Assembly: GCA_910577165.1 (NCBI GenBank)
Contig: CAJTLX010000056.1
Location: 1-20,353 of the forward strand
Origin: an uncultured Lachnospiraceae bacterium
GTDB lineage: Bacteria; Bacillota; Clostridia; Lachnospirales; Lachnospiraceae
Direction of reading: 5' to 3'
Length of the DNA stretch: 20,353 nucleotides
Numbering within the stretch: position 1 is the first letter of the stretch; every line of letters begins with the position of its first letter. Made by a program: the position numbers and the translations under genes. Under the pieces are notes generated by a model. That model was not told the origin of the DNA. It saw only the letters and a program-made list of their open reading frames with translations, and did no database searches. Positions 7,704 through 15,094 of the stretch are shown here, piece after piece.

Positions 7704-7753
7704 ACTTTTTCCTTCTTTCTTTCCTTTAGATGATTAAAATGATAACTATATCT

Positions 7754-7782
7754 ATATTAGTATCCTATCCGTCTTTTTTCAA
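7754..7782 (-). promoter_or_regulatory. promoter of ilvE
   Basis: On the minus strand TTGAAA (7782-7777, five of six) and TAATAT (7759-7754, four of six) are 17 bp apart, giving a leader of roughly 45 nt. Confidence 0.55.
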
Positions 7783-7822
7783 GAGAAATTTTTGAACTGA
7801 GGCAAAAAAATATGAAACCCGC

Positions 7823-7851
7823 TTGCAATTTTGTCCCAATTGCAGTAAAAT
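7823..7851 (+). promoter_or_regulatory. promoter of the DUF1292 gene with a palindrome in its spacer
   Basis: TTGCAA (7823-7828) and TAAAAT (7846-7851) are 17 bp apart. The spacer region contains a perfect 7+7 bp inverted repeat, TGCAATT/AATTGCA (7824-7830 and 7838-7844), which could be an operator. Downstream, AATAGCCT (7858-7865) and AGGCTATT (7902-7909) can pair in the 90-nt leader. Confidence 0.5.
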
Positions 7852-7939
7852 ATATGAAATAGCCTTTTGTAAGTTTTGTGCTGTGCCGAAACTCGAACCA
7901 CAGGCTATTCCAAATATAAGTCGCAGCATGGAGGCAAAT

Positions 7940-8233
7940 ATGAGCGATGAAAATGATACCGTAACCCTTACTTTAGATGATAACACAGAACTTGTCTGTG
8001 ATGTGATCGCCATTTTTCCGTGCGGCGAAAAGAACTATATTGCACTGCTGCCGCAGGACTCCGCCGAGGAAGGCGAGGTCTATCTTTATGAATTTAGGGA
8101 AAACGGCGACGAGCCGGAGTTAATTAACATTGAGAGCGATGAGGAGTTTGAGGAAGCTTCCGATGCCTTTGACGAATGGTTAGATTCCGAAGAGTTCGAC
8201 GAGATGTTTGCGGATGATGAGGAAAACGAGTAA
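7940..8233 (+). CDS. DUF1292 (YrzB-like) acidic protein
   Basis: A 97-residue, very acidic protein. It opens with MSDENDTVTLTLDDNTELVC and continues as a small beta-rich domain (VIAIFPCGEKNYIALLP), followed by an Asp/Glu-rich C-terminal tail ending DDEENE. This is the usual DUF1292 layout; the family's function is unknown, although the Bacillus homologue yrzB lies with yrzL and yrrK. The frame is open upstream to 7823, but ATG 7940 is chosen because GGAGG lies 5 nt before it and because the upstream codons overlap the promoter. It is a single-gene unit ended by a very strong terminator. Confidence 0.88.
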   Translation: MSDENDTVTLTLDDNTELVCDVIAIFPCGEKNYIALLPQDSAEEGEVYLYEFRENGDEPELINIESDEEFEEASDAFDEWLDSEEFDEMFADDEENE

Positions 8234-8245
8234 AAGAATACCTGA

Positions 8246-8292
8246 AGCAGCCGCATTTGCAATTAAAAAGTTGCAAATGCGGCTGCTTTTTT
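8246..8292 (+). terminator. Rho-independent terminator of the DUF1292 gene
   Basis: A perfect 16-bp stem (8247-8262 with 8271-8286), an 8-nt loop and six T's. This is the strongest terminator in the window. Confidence 0.95.
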
Positions 8293-8415
8293 ATGCGCAT
8301 CACCCACACAGTTTTTTCACATTTTGATCAAATTTCTTTCATCCCCTTTTGCTAGACTGTCTTCAAAATAATCGCAGCGCGCCTTAGTTTCGCGCCTTGC
8401 AGAAATGAGGATTCG

Positions 8416-10425
8416 ATGAGAAAAAAATCAATAATTGCACTGTTCTGCGCCGCCATATTGCTTTCCGGATGTGGTGCAAATAATGTTGAACAGGAAAATG
8501 CAAATCCTGGCTCAAACTCGAAGGAGGAAAATTCAGTTTCTGAACAAAAAGAAACAGAAGATTTAACTGCAGATCTCGCCTCCTATTCCGATATGTTTAC
8601 TGAGCGGGATGAAAAAAACTCTTACAATGAAGCTTCGGCAATTAATATCACACTTTCCGGGGATTCTGCATCCTGCGCATCCCCGCTTGTATCCATCAGC
8701 GAAAGCACGGTTACCATTTGCGGGGAAGGTACCTATGTAATTTCCGGCACACTTGACAACGGTATGATCATCGTTGACACGGATAAAAATACAAAGGTTC
8801 AGCTTGTATTTAACGGGGTTTCCATCCACAAATCCGATTCCGCAGCTCTCTATATCAAGAGTGCGGACAAAGTTTTTGTAACCCTTGCCGAGGACACAAA
8901 AAATACCCTTTCCGGCGGGGAAACCTACACGGCGATCGATGAGAACAATATCGATTCCGTGATCTTCTCAAAAGATGATCTGACCTTAAATGGCAATGGT
9001 TCCCTTGCGATTTCTTCCGCCGCAGGACATGGAATTGTCTCAAAAAATGATCTGGTGATCACCGGGGGAAATTATGAGATCACGGCTAAAAATCATGGAA
9101 TTACCGGAAAGGACAGCATCCGCGTTGCCGACGGTGACTTTGTTATCCACGCAGGAAAGGATGGAATGCACGCGGATAACGATGAGGAGGAAGAAAAAGG
9201 GTTTCTCTATGTAGCTGGCGGAAATTTTAATATTGATGCGGATGGCGACGGCATTGACGCTTCCTCCACACTTACCGTAACGGGAGGAAATTTTACCATT
9301 ACCTCCGGCGGGGGCGCGGATAAAGCAGAACCACATCAAAACACCGATTTTCGCGGGGGTGGTTTTTTCTCTGACGGAAATATGGAAAATTCTTCCAATT
9401 CCTCCAACCAAAATACGGACTCGACAAGTACAAAGGGAATTAAGGGCAGCAGTAAAATCACTGTTACCGATGGCACATTTACAATAAATTCTGCAGATGA
9501 CGCGCTTCACTCAAATGCCGATCTCCATATTGCGGGCGGCAGCTTCCTACTTGCAACGGGGGACGACGGAATGCACGCCGACAATGCCCTTGTTATTTTG
9601 GACGGGAATATTTCGATAACGGAAAGTTATGAGGGGATCGAGGGAAAAATCATTGAGATCTGCGGCGGGAATATTTCCCTGCAAGCGGACGATGACGGCT
9701 TAAACGCTGCGGGCGGGAACGATGCAAGCGGCTTTGGGCGCGGTATGGACTTATTTTCCTCGCAGGAGGGAGTCTATATCCTAATCTCTGGCGGCAATAT
9801 CAAAATTGATGCGGATGGTGACGGAATTGATTCTAATGGCGATTTAACTGTGAACGGCGGCACAATCTATGTGGATGGCCCTACTAATTCAGGTAACGGC
9901 GCATTAGATAAAAATGGAACTGCCACAATCAATGGAGGCACATTGATTGCCCTTGGCACGGCGGGGATGGCAGAAACTTTTGATTCCTCCTCCACACAGG
10001 GATGTATATTAGTAAATACCGACTCTGTTCATGCGGCGGGAACCATAGTCGAATTGCTTGACGAATCGGAAAACGTATTGTTTCATTACACATCTTCTAA
10101 ATCTTTCCAGTCAGTTATCCTAAGTGATCCTTCGATTCTTGTCGGGAAAACCTATCGCTTAAAAATCGGATCGGAAGAAAAAGAAATCGTGATGGAAACA
10201 ATAAGCTACGGAACTTCCTCCGGAATGGGCGGCTTTAATCGACCTGGAAGAAATGATGGGGGAATGGGAAAGCCAGGCAAGGGCGAATTTGACAAAGAAA
10301 GACCGGAAGGCGGAAAAATGCCGGACGATTTTAATGGAGAACGACCGGAGGGCGAAAACCCGCCGGAGGAAGGCGGGATGCCTTCTCCGGACGATTTTCA
10401 TAAGACAGACGGGATGGAGGTGTAA
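8416..10425 (+). CDS. carbohydrate-binding beta-helix lipoprotein (Cthe_2159/DUF4353-like)
   Basis: A 669-residue secreted lipoprotein. The N-terminus has a short basic, hydrophobic signal peptide with lipobox LLSGC (Cys19), then a Ser/Glu-rich linker. Residues about 65-600 form a right-handed beta-helix-like repeat domain with many rungs built on GGxFxI-xAxxDGIxA; the phrases DADGDGIDAS and DADGDGIDSN recur and are good calcium-binding turns. This matches the family of Clostridium thermocellum Cthe_2159, described as binding cellulose and acidic sugars. The C-terminal part (about 603-669) is a low-complexity Gly/Pro/Met/Glu-rich tail. GAGG lies 5 nt before ATG 8416. Relatives are often beside CotH-kinase or VTC-domain genes; here it stands alone and its 3' end is 2 bp from the rfbD-like stop. 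Confidence 0.88.
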   Translation: MRKKSIIALFCAAILLSGCGANNVEQENANPGSNSKEENSVSEQKETEDLTADLASYSDMFTERDEKNSYNEASAINITLSGDSASCASPLVSISESTVTICGEGTYVISGTLDNGMIIVDTDKNTKVQLVFNGVSIHKSDSAALYIKSADKVFVTLAEDTKNTLSGGETYTAIDENNIDSVIFSKDDLTLNGNGSLAISSAAGHGIVSKNDLVITGGNYEITAKNHGITGKDSIRVADGDFVIHAGKDGMHADNDEEEEKGFLYVAGGNFNIDADGDGIDASSTLTVTGGNFTITSGGGADKAEPHQNTDFRGGGFFSDGNMENSSNSSNQNTDSTSTKGIKGSSKITVTDGTFTINSADDALHSNADLHIAGGSFLLATGDDGMHADNALVILDGNISITESYEGIEGKIIEICGGNISLQADDDGLNAAGGNDASGFGRGMDLFSSQEGVYILISGGNIKIDADGDGIDSNGDLTVNGGTIYVDGPTNSGNGALDKNGTATINGGTLIALGTAGMAETFDSSSTQGCILVNTDSVHAAGTIVELLDESENVLFHYTSSKSFQSVILSDPSILVGKTYRLKIGSEEKEIVMETISYGTSSGMGGFNRPGRNDGGMGKPGKGEFDKERPEGGKMPDDFNGERPEGENPPEEGGMPSPDDFHKTDGMEV

Positions 10426-10427
10426 AA

Positions 10428-11273
10428 TTATGCTGAAATTTCCGCGAGATATCGCTCTAGCGCGTCCCTCCACTCCGGAAGACGGCTAAACCCTGCGCGG
10501 TCTAAGGAAGCTTTGGATAGCCGTGAGTTCTTCGGGCGCACAGCGGGAGAAGGATACTCGTGCGAGGCGATCGGAATGATTTTTGCAGGAAGTCCTGCTC
10601 TTTGCATCACTTCCTGCGCAAGTTCTGCAAAACTGCAAACCCCCTCATTTGTCGCGTGGTAGATCCCATATTTTTCCGTGACAATCATATCGCAGAGCAG
10701 CTTTGCTAAATCCCGCATATAGGTCGGAGAACCAATCTGATCGCGCACAACGCGGATCTCTTCCCGCTCTCTTCCAAATTTTAACATTGTCCGGATAAAA
10801 TTATTTCCATTTTTTCCAAAACCGCACGAGATGCGGACAATAAAATACCGTTCCAAAATTTCCATCAATATCAATTCTGCATCGCGTTTGGAAATGCCGT
10901 ACACATTGAGTGGTCCCGTTTTATCCGTTGTTTCGTAATACCCCTCCCCCTCGCCCGGAAATACATACTCCGTGCTGATAAACAGCATTTTTGCATTTAG
11001 TGCGGCTGCCGCCATCGCAAGATTTCTTGTCCCCTCCACATTGACGGCCCTGCACAGTGCCTCCTCGCTCTCCGCCAAATTGACATTGGTATATGCTGCG
11101 CAGTGAATAATGGCATCCGGTTTTATCCGCATCAAAAATTTTTCCGTGCTGGCGCGATCGGTTAGTTCAAATTCCTTTCTGCCCGCAGCAACACAGGGAA
11201 TTCCCCTTTCTTGCAGACAGTTCAATACCTCATAACCTAATTGTCCGGTAACTCCGGTAACGAAAACTAACAT
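10428..11273 (-). CDS. rfbD: dTDP-4-dehydrorhamnose reductase family protein
   Basis: A 281-residue extended short-chain dehydrogenase that should reduce dTDP-4-dehydro-L-rhamnose to dTDP-L-rhamnose with NAD(P)H. The nucleotide motif is GVTGQLG (7-13); AAYTNV (59-64), ISTEYVFPG (99-107), catalytic YGISK (125-129) and DQIGSPTY (178-185) follow in RfbD order. The usual STDYVFDG is STEYVFPG here, and no rfbA, rfbB or rfbC is nearby, so the sugar substrate could differ. ATG 11273 is chosen for its near-perfect AAGGAGG about 7 nt upstream, rather than the in-frame ATG at 11303. The gene converges tightly on the carbohydrate-binding lipoprotein gene with no visible terminator between them. Confidence 0.8.
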   Translation of the reverse strand: MLVFVTGVTGQLGYEVLNCLQERGIPCVAAGRKEFELTDRASTEKFLMRIKPDAIIHCAAYTNVNLAESEEALCRAVNVEGTRNLAMAAAALNAKMLFISTEYVFPGEGEGYYETTDKTGPLNVYGISKRDAELILMEILERYFIVRISCGFGKNGNNFIRTMLKFGREREEIRVVRDQIGSPTYMRDLAKLLCDMIVTEKYGIYHATNEGVCSFAELAQEVMQRAGLPAKIIPIASHEYPSPAVRPKNSRLSKASLDRAGFSRLPEWRDALERYLAEISA

Positions 11274-11308
11274 TTTTTTCCTCCTTGCTCTTATTTTTCT
11301 CAAAACAC

Positions 11309-11337
11309 TTGCAAAAAATTCAAAGATAATCTATGAT
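11309..11337 (+). promoter_or_regulatory. promoter reading into the queT fossil
   Basis: TTGCAA (11309-11314) and TATGAT (11332-11337) are 17 bp apart. Transcription would start near 11344 and read into the decayed transporter gene. Confidence 0.5.
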
Positions 11338-11395
11338 AGAGGTCGAGTGTTCGAAACCTTCCACTTGTAAAACAAAACTAGAGTAGAACAAAATT
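11338..11395 (+). promoter_or_regulatory. possible decayed preQ1-type riboswitch leader
   Basis: Directly after the promoter is a small stem (GAGGTCGA with TCGAAACCTT, 11339-11360) followed by an A-rich stretch ending AAAACTAGAG (about 11375-11384). Class I preQ1 aptamers have the order GAGG stem, CCTC, A-rich tail, CTA. The match here is partial and the loop-tail pseudoknot pairing is not intact. Position upstream of a queT-like fossil is what makes it worth noting. Confidence 0.2.
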
Positions 11396-11598
11396 ATACA
11401 GAATAAAAAAGTGCTGTACATGGTACATCGCAGCGATCACTGCCATCTATGTCGTCTTGGTCATTCTCTTTGATTTCTTACATGATCCTCACTGTAGGAC
11501 TAAGCGAAATCATTATCTGCGGGGTGATGGGACTGGTTCTTCTGTACGCGCTCGCACCGTTAAACCATAGAATTTTTACCCCGGCACCAGGGCAGTAA
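11396..11598 (+). pseudogene. queT: decayed queT-like queuosine-precursor ECF transporter gene
   Basis: Pieces of one membrane protein lie in three frames. KKVLYMVH (11405-11428) is followed, after one extra base at 11429, by AAITAIYVVLVILF (11430-11471), together the first membrane helix of a QueT-type ECF S component. The C-terminal end, SYMILTVGLSEIIICGVMGL and on to LAPLNHRIF (about 11476-11570), follows in the third frame and stops at 11596-11598. About 100 central codons are missing. There is no start codon; the codon where one would be expected is ATA (11396-11398). Recognition of QueT is from recalled family patterns (KK-x-YMVH-A opening, TVGLGE near the end) and not from a search. 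Confidence 0.55.
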
Positions 11599-11696
11599 AT
11601 TTCCATTGCGTGTTCATGCGCAAAACTTTTTCTCTCCTGATCGCTGCGCCGCCGACGCGCCACTTCAGTGGCATAATTCCGCTAATCGGCGCGCAT

Positions 11697-11735
11697 AAAA
11701 AAATTCCTCCAAGTTCTAACCTGGAGGAGTTTTTT
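11697..11735. terminator. bidirectional Rho-independent terminator
   Basis: The stem TCCTCCA/TGGAGGA (11705-11711, 11722-11728), with additional inner pairing, is flanked by seven A's on one side (11697-11703) and six T's on the other (11730-11735). It can end the tRNA transcript on the minus strand and the queT fossil transcript on the plus strand. Confidence 0.88.
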
Positions 11736-11737
11736 CG

Positions 11738-11823
11738 CGGAGATGAAGGGATTTGAACCCTTGCGCCGTTTCCGACCTACCGCATTTCGAGTGCGGACCC
11801 TTCAGCCTCTTGGGTACATCTCC
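11738..11823 (-). tRNA. tRNA-Ser(CGA)
   Basis: The 86-nt sequence folds as a class II tRNA. The acceptor stem is GGAGATG/CATCTCC with discriminator G. The anticodon stem CCGCA/TGCGG encloses the loop CTCGAAA, giving anticodon CGA (codon UCG). A long variable arm (GTCGGAAACGGC) and a T arm with GGTTCAAATCC are present. CCA is not encoded. It has its own promoter upstream and a terminator directly downstream. Confidence 0.96.
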
Positions 11824-11851
11824 GTATTGCAGTTTATCTGCCACGACAACT

Positions 11852-11880
11852 AGCATACCATATTTTTCATTGCAATGCAA
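11852..11880 (-). promoter_or_regulatory. promoter of tRNA-Ser
   Basis: On the minus strand TTGCAT (11880-11875) and TATGCT (11857-11852) are 17 bp apart, with TG one base before the -10 (extended -10). The start site would be about 20 nt before the tRNA. Confidence 0.5.
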
Positions 11881-11947
11881 GTATTATTTTCATTTTTTCA
11901 GGACAACAGCATTTACTTCTTAGGAGAGAACAAAATTTACCGATTGT

Positions 11948-11988
11948 GGCGGGAAGCTCCCGCCTCTACAGGCGGGGGAGGATGTCAC
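11948..11988 (+). mobile_element. possible right-end remnant of an IS200/IS605-type element
   Basis: GGCGGGA-AGC-TCCCGCC (11948-11964) overlaps a second hairpin CCCGCC-TCTACA-GGCGGG (11959-11976), followed by GGAGGATGTCAC. The order 'GAAGCTCCCGCC, short loop, GGCGGGGGAGGATGTCAC' resembles the conserved 3' hairpin at the right end of IS605/IS1341 (TnpB) elements, which is also the guide-RNA scaffold end. No tnpA or tnpB sequence is present. It overlaps the hsdR stop codon (11985-11987). It could instead be an hsdR 3' hairpin. Confidence 0.35.
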
Positions 11989-14954
11989 TCAATCAGTGGA
12001 GCAATTTCCGGCATTAGAACTTCCCTAAATTCATCAATCATCAGCTTTCTGAATTTGAACTTAGGTAAAGCATCCGGTATGGCTTCTTTATAAGCAGCAT
12101 AATCCGCACTATCCTTTAGTTTATTCTCATTGGCAAGTTCTCCATCCCTGTAATTATATGCTTCATATTTAATATCATCCACATTAAGATACCACTTTTC
12201 AGCAAATTTTTGCACTTCTTTGTCAATCGCCGCATAACGCATTTGATTTATAATTACCGATATATCCTGCCCGATATATTTTTCTCTGTCCTTTTCTATT
12301 TCATCAACCACCTTCGTCAGCAGCGCACTAAGTTTCGGATTATCACCTGAAAACTCAACAATAATCTCCCGAAGTGTTCTTATTTTTGCTTCAAAAGATG
12401 CCTCATCATAGTCCGCTAAAGATGGATCTAAAGACTCAACAAATCCCCGTAGCAGTTCTACGATATATTCAAAATCAATACGCAATTTGCTGTATGCTAC
12501 AAGTTCATAGTCGTCGCGAACAGGTTCGTCCACAGAATCTGTGTCATCATCCGGCTTTTTAAGTTCTTCCATAACGTTTTTATACATTGCCGCAAAGTCT
12601 TCATATTCTGACTCGCTGAATCCCCACTTGTCGAGTACACTGTCATTGTATATGGAAAATGATTTCAGATGTGCAAAATCATGATCTAACGCCCGAAAAA
12701 GCTGGATAAACGCTTTTTTCTGTTTACGGGAAAGCCCTGCTATTTCCTCCGGTGTCCGCGCCAGATTCCGTATCGCCTTGAGTGAAATTGTAAATGACTT
12801 TTCCACATCCTCCCAGTCCTCTGCAATCGGATTCCCTGTACCTCCACGAGAGTACATTGTAATGGCATGATTGATCGCCTCTTTAAACTTATCATGTGCT
12901 TGGAATGTCACAATCTGTCCGTACTGTTTCCCCTCATCAAACAACCTATTCGTGCGTGAAAATGCCTGAATAATATTCTGCGGGGCCATTGGCTGTCTAT
13001 CAATAAAAAGGATTGAAAGGCAAGGGGCATCAAATCCAGTAAGAAGTCTGTCCACGACAATAACAAGGTCAAGCTGCTGTTCTCTGCTCAGATATTTTTT
13101 GTCTTTACGGGCAAGGCGGTCATTCAGATTACGGTTATACACATTGATTTCTTCTATGCCAAAATGGGTTCCAAACATTCGGTTATAATCATCCAATGAT
13201 TCTTTCATCTTTTCCTGATTCACCTGGGAAGCCTCCTCATTCTCAGAAATGGAATAGGTTATGGCAAATTTTGGAAAATCAGGAAGTGCTTTGTGCATAT
13301 TCTCACTAATTTTTAACTCGTCCTCACCGTTTGTTATTTTTTTGAGAAGGTCATAGTATTTCTGTGCAATGGCAATGGACCTGACTGTCAAAAGTGCCTC
13401 ATAAGTCCTTCCACGTCCATTCTGCATCCCAAACTTGGTATAGGATTGATTTAAAATGACATTCAGAACGCTGCGCATATGTGCCTCGGTATCATACATC
13501 TGTGCCTCTTCCTCTGAAGATATCCCTTTTAATCCAAGGTTTTCAACCATAAAACCCAGTACAGCCTCATCATGAATTGCTTCTTTAATAGTATAGCTGT
13601 GTAAAGCCTTACCATTATTCCCATACAACTGATCGGTCGTTTGTGGCAAATCACCTTTTTGCTCATATTTATTTTCTTCAAAAATAGGCGTTCCGGTAAA
13701 TCCATACCATAACGAATTAGAAAAGAAACGCTCTAAATCACGTTTTGTTTGCGGAGTGACTGCCCTATGACATTCATCTACCACAAATGCAATTTTTAAG
13801 CCTTTAATTTTTTCATATTGTCTGCTGCCCTCTTTTAGCCGTTTACTAACCATAATCTGCATTTTCTGTCTTGTTGTGACAATCATCTGGCGGCTGTCAT
13901 CCATCATTCGCCTGATCAGGGTATCCACATAATCCGTATCATCCACATCAATTGTATCATTTTCTGCATATGACTGAAAATCCAGTTTTGTCTGCGTATC
14001 CAAGTCCTTTCGGTCAATCAGGAACACAGTTTTATTAATTGATGGAATATCCATAAGCAGATTGCGTGTTGCTTTGTAGGATGTCATCGTCTTGCCGGAA
14101 CCGGTTGTATGCCAGATAAAACCTGACTTCCCCTTCTTGGAAGCCTCGCGCATTGCCTCAATCGCATGAATCTGATATGGGCGCAGGATAAGAAGTTTCT
14201 TCTTATCGTTATCTAGCACGGTATATTTTGTCACCATCTCATGTGCCTCTGGAATTTTAAGTACGGCTTTTGCAAAATCAATATAATCACAAACCGGCAA
14301 ATTTTCTTTGTCAAGCCAACCGGATATAAATTTTTTGTTCAGCTCCGTATCCCTTGCGGCGGCAAAATATTTTGTATCCACAACATTGCTCACCACAAAC
14401 ATCTGCACATTTGAGAAAATACCGTGAAATTTACCCTCAGCAATATATTTTTTTATCTGCCGGAAACCATCCATATAGGAATGTTCTTTATTTTTCAATT
14501 CGATATGTATTAGCGGTATGCCATTGATAAGCAATGAAACGTCAAACCGCCTATTTCTGCTTCCTTCCTCTTCTTTGGAGCGAAACGCCCGATATTGGTT
14601 TATCACCTCATAGACACTTGTTCCACCAGCAATATGTTCATTATTCAGAACAACAAGATGGAGTGTTTCATTTCCTCTCTGTATATGTACATACACCTTT
14701 CCATTTTCGCCAACCAGCCATTTGCCCGCATCATAAAAAGAAGCATGGGATAAATCATTCTTAATCTTTGCAAATTCTGACCCGCTCAATGGCATATCAC
14801 CTAGTTTTGCCTTGTTATTCTGTTCCAAAATATATTTAAAATTGTCCCATAACTGGTCTTCCGTTTTAATATCTGGTCTGTATGTCCATTTTGACTCATC
14901 GCAGCAGAGCTGGTCGATCAGTCTTTTCTCGATTACAGATTCTAATTCTGCCAT
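11985..14954 (-). CDS. hsdR: type I restriction enzyme, R (endonuclease/translocase) subunit
   Basis: A 989-residue HsdR, full length for the family. The N-terminal nuclease domain has Asp138 and the Glu152-x-Lys154 motif in the stretch NGIPLIHIELK. The SF2 motor has Walker A HTTGSGKT (282-289), DECHR (393-397), FTGTP (419-423), VDRLLTGFDAP and the arginine-finger segment QAFSRTNR. The C-terminal part binds the HsdM/HsdS core. It cuts DNA lacking the host's methyl mark after translocation. ATG 14954 has AAAGGA 8 nt upstream; the site lies within the 3' end of an hsdS remnant. It is cut off from hsdS by the toxin-antitoxin pair and about 1 kb of scar sequence, so its expression may depend on read-through from that pair. 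Confidence 0.95.
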   Translation of the reverse strand: MAELESVIEKRLIDQLCCDESKWTYRPDIKTEDQLWDNFKYILEQNNKAKLGDMPLSGSEFAKIKNDLSHASFYDAGKWLVGENGKVYVHIQRGNETLHLVVLNNEHIAGGTSVYEVINQYRAFRSKEEEGSRNRRFDVSLLINGIPLIHIELKNKEHSYMDGFRQIKKYIAEGKFHGIFSNVQMFVVSNVVDTKYFAAARDTELNKKFISGWLDKENLPVCDYIDFAKAVLKIPEAHEMVTKYTVLDNDKKKLLILRPYQIHAIEAMREASKKGKSGFIWHTTGSGKTMTSYKATRNLLMDIPSINKTVFLIDRKDLDTQTKLDFQSYAENDTIDVDDTDYVDTLIRRMMDDSRQMIVTTRQKMQIMVSKRLKEGSRQYEKIKGLKIAFVVDECHRAVTPQTKRDLERFFSNSLWYGFTGTPIFEENKYEQKGDLPQTTDQLYGNNGKALHSYTIKEAIHDEAVLGFMVENLGLKGISSEEEAQMYDTEAHMRSVLNVILNQSYTKFGMQNGRGRTYEALLTVRSIAIAQKYYDLLKKITNGEDELKISENMHKALPDFPKFAITYSISENEEASQVNQEKMKESLDDYNRMFGTHFGIEEINVYNRNLNDRLARKDKKYLSREQQLDLVIVVDRLLTGFDAPCLSILFIDRQPMAPQNIIQAFSRTNRLFDEGKQYGQIVTFQAHDKFKEAINHAITMYSRGGTGNPIAEDWEDVEKSFTISLKAIRNLARTPEEIAGLSRKQKKAFIQLFRALDHDFAHLKSFSIYNDSVLDKWGFSESEYEDFAAMYKNVMEELKKPDDDTDSVDEPVRDDYELVAYSKLRIDFEYIVELLRGFVESLDPSLADYDEASFEAKIRTLREIIVEFSGDNPKLSALLTKVVDEIEKDREKYIGQDISVIINQMRYAAIDKEVQKFAEKWYLNVDDIKYEAYNYRDGELANENKLKDSADYAAYKEAIPDALPKFKFRKLMIDEFREVLMPEIAPLIE

Positions 14955-15031
14955 AGTTATTATCCTTTCTGTGGAAACATATTTTGCAGCATAAAACGCT
15001 TTACTTCTTTTATCTGGTTGCAGTTACGCTG
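14934..15031. repeat. 98-bp direct repeat, copy next to intact hsdR
   Basis: Aligns without gaps to 15966-16063, with 86 of 98 bases identical by my count. It spans the end of an hsdS gene, the hsdR ribosome binding site and the first codons of hsdR. In this copy the hsdR side is intact and the hsdS side is a remnant. Confidence 0.9.
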
Positions 15032-15049
15032 TTCCCAAGCGATAGCATA
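14960..15049 (-). pseudogene. hsdS remnant with target-recognition domain deleted
   Basis: On the minus strand the frame reads YAIAWEQR and continues NCNQIKEVKRFMLQNMF, ending PQKG and a stop at 14960-14962. WEQR is the start of a target-recognition domain (compare DWEQRKLGEI in the intact hsdS), while the rest is the HsdS C-terminus (compare CNQLKEVKRFMLQNIFPKKE). The two are fused at the shared CAGCG of the central and terminal QRK repeats, so a whole recognition domain was lost. It has no start codon. Confidence 0.8.
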
Positions 15050-15094
15050 ACTATTTTTCGATTAAATCAAGTAACTGTTCGTATAATTTATCAC

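Noticed and set aside
7823..7939. 39-codon N-terminal extension of the DUF1292 protein with four cysteines (CPNC...CKFC)
   Set aside because: It resembles a zinc ribbon by chance, but the start would coincide with the promoter -35, and a GGAGG-preceded ATG at 7940 gives the standard family length.
9040..9510. 156-codon open frame on the minus strand inside the beta-helix lipoprotein gene
   Set aside because: It has no ribosome binding site or recognisable domain, and the plus-strand frame is clearly coding with a repeat structure; it is a shadow of biased codon use.
9000..9900. Repeated DNA phrases (GATGCGGATGG-GACGG and similar) as a possible repeat array or CRISPR
   Set aside because: The repeats are irregular in spacing and follow protein rungs of a beta-helix; no constant repeat/spacer pattern exists anywhere in the window.
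11478..11663. 61-codon minus-strand open frame between rfbD and tRNA-Ser
   Set aside because: It lies antisense to the queT fossil and has low-complexity Arg-rich ends with no family resemblance.
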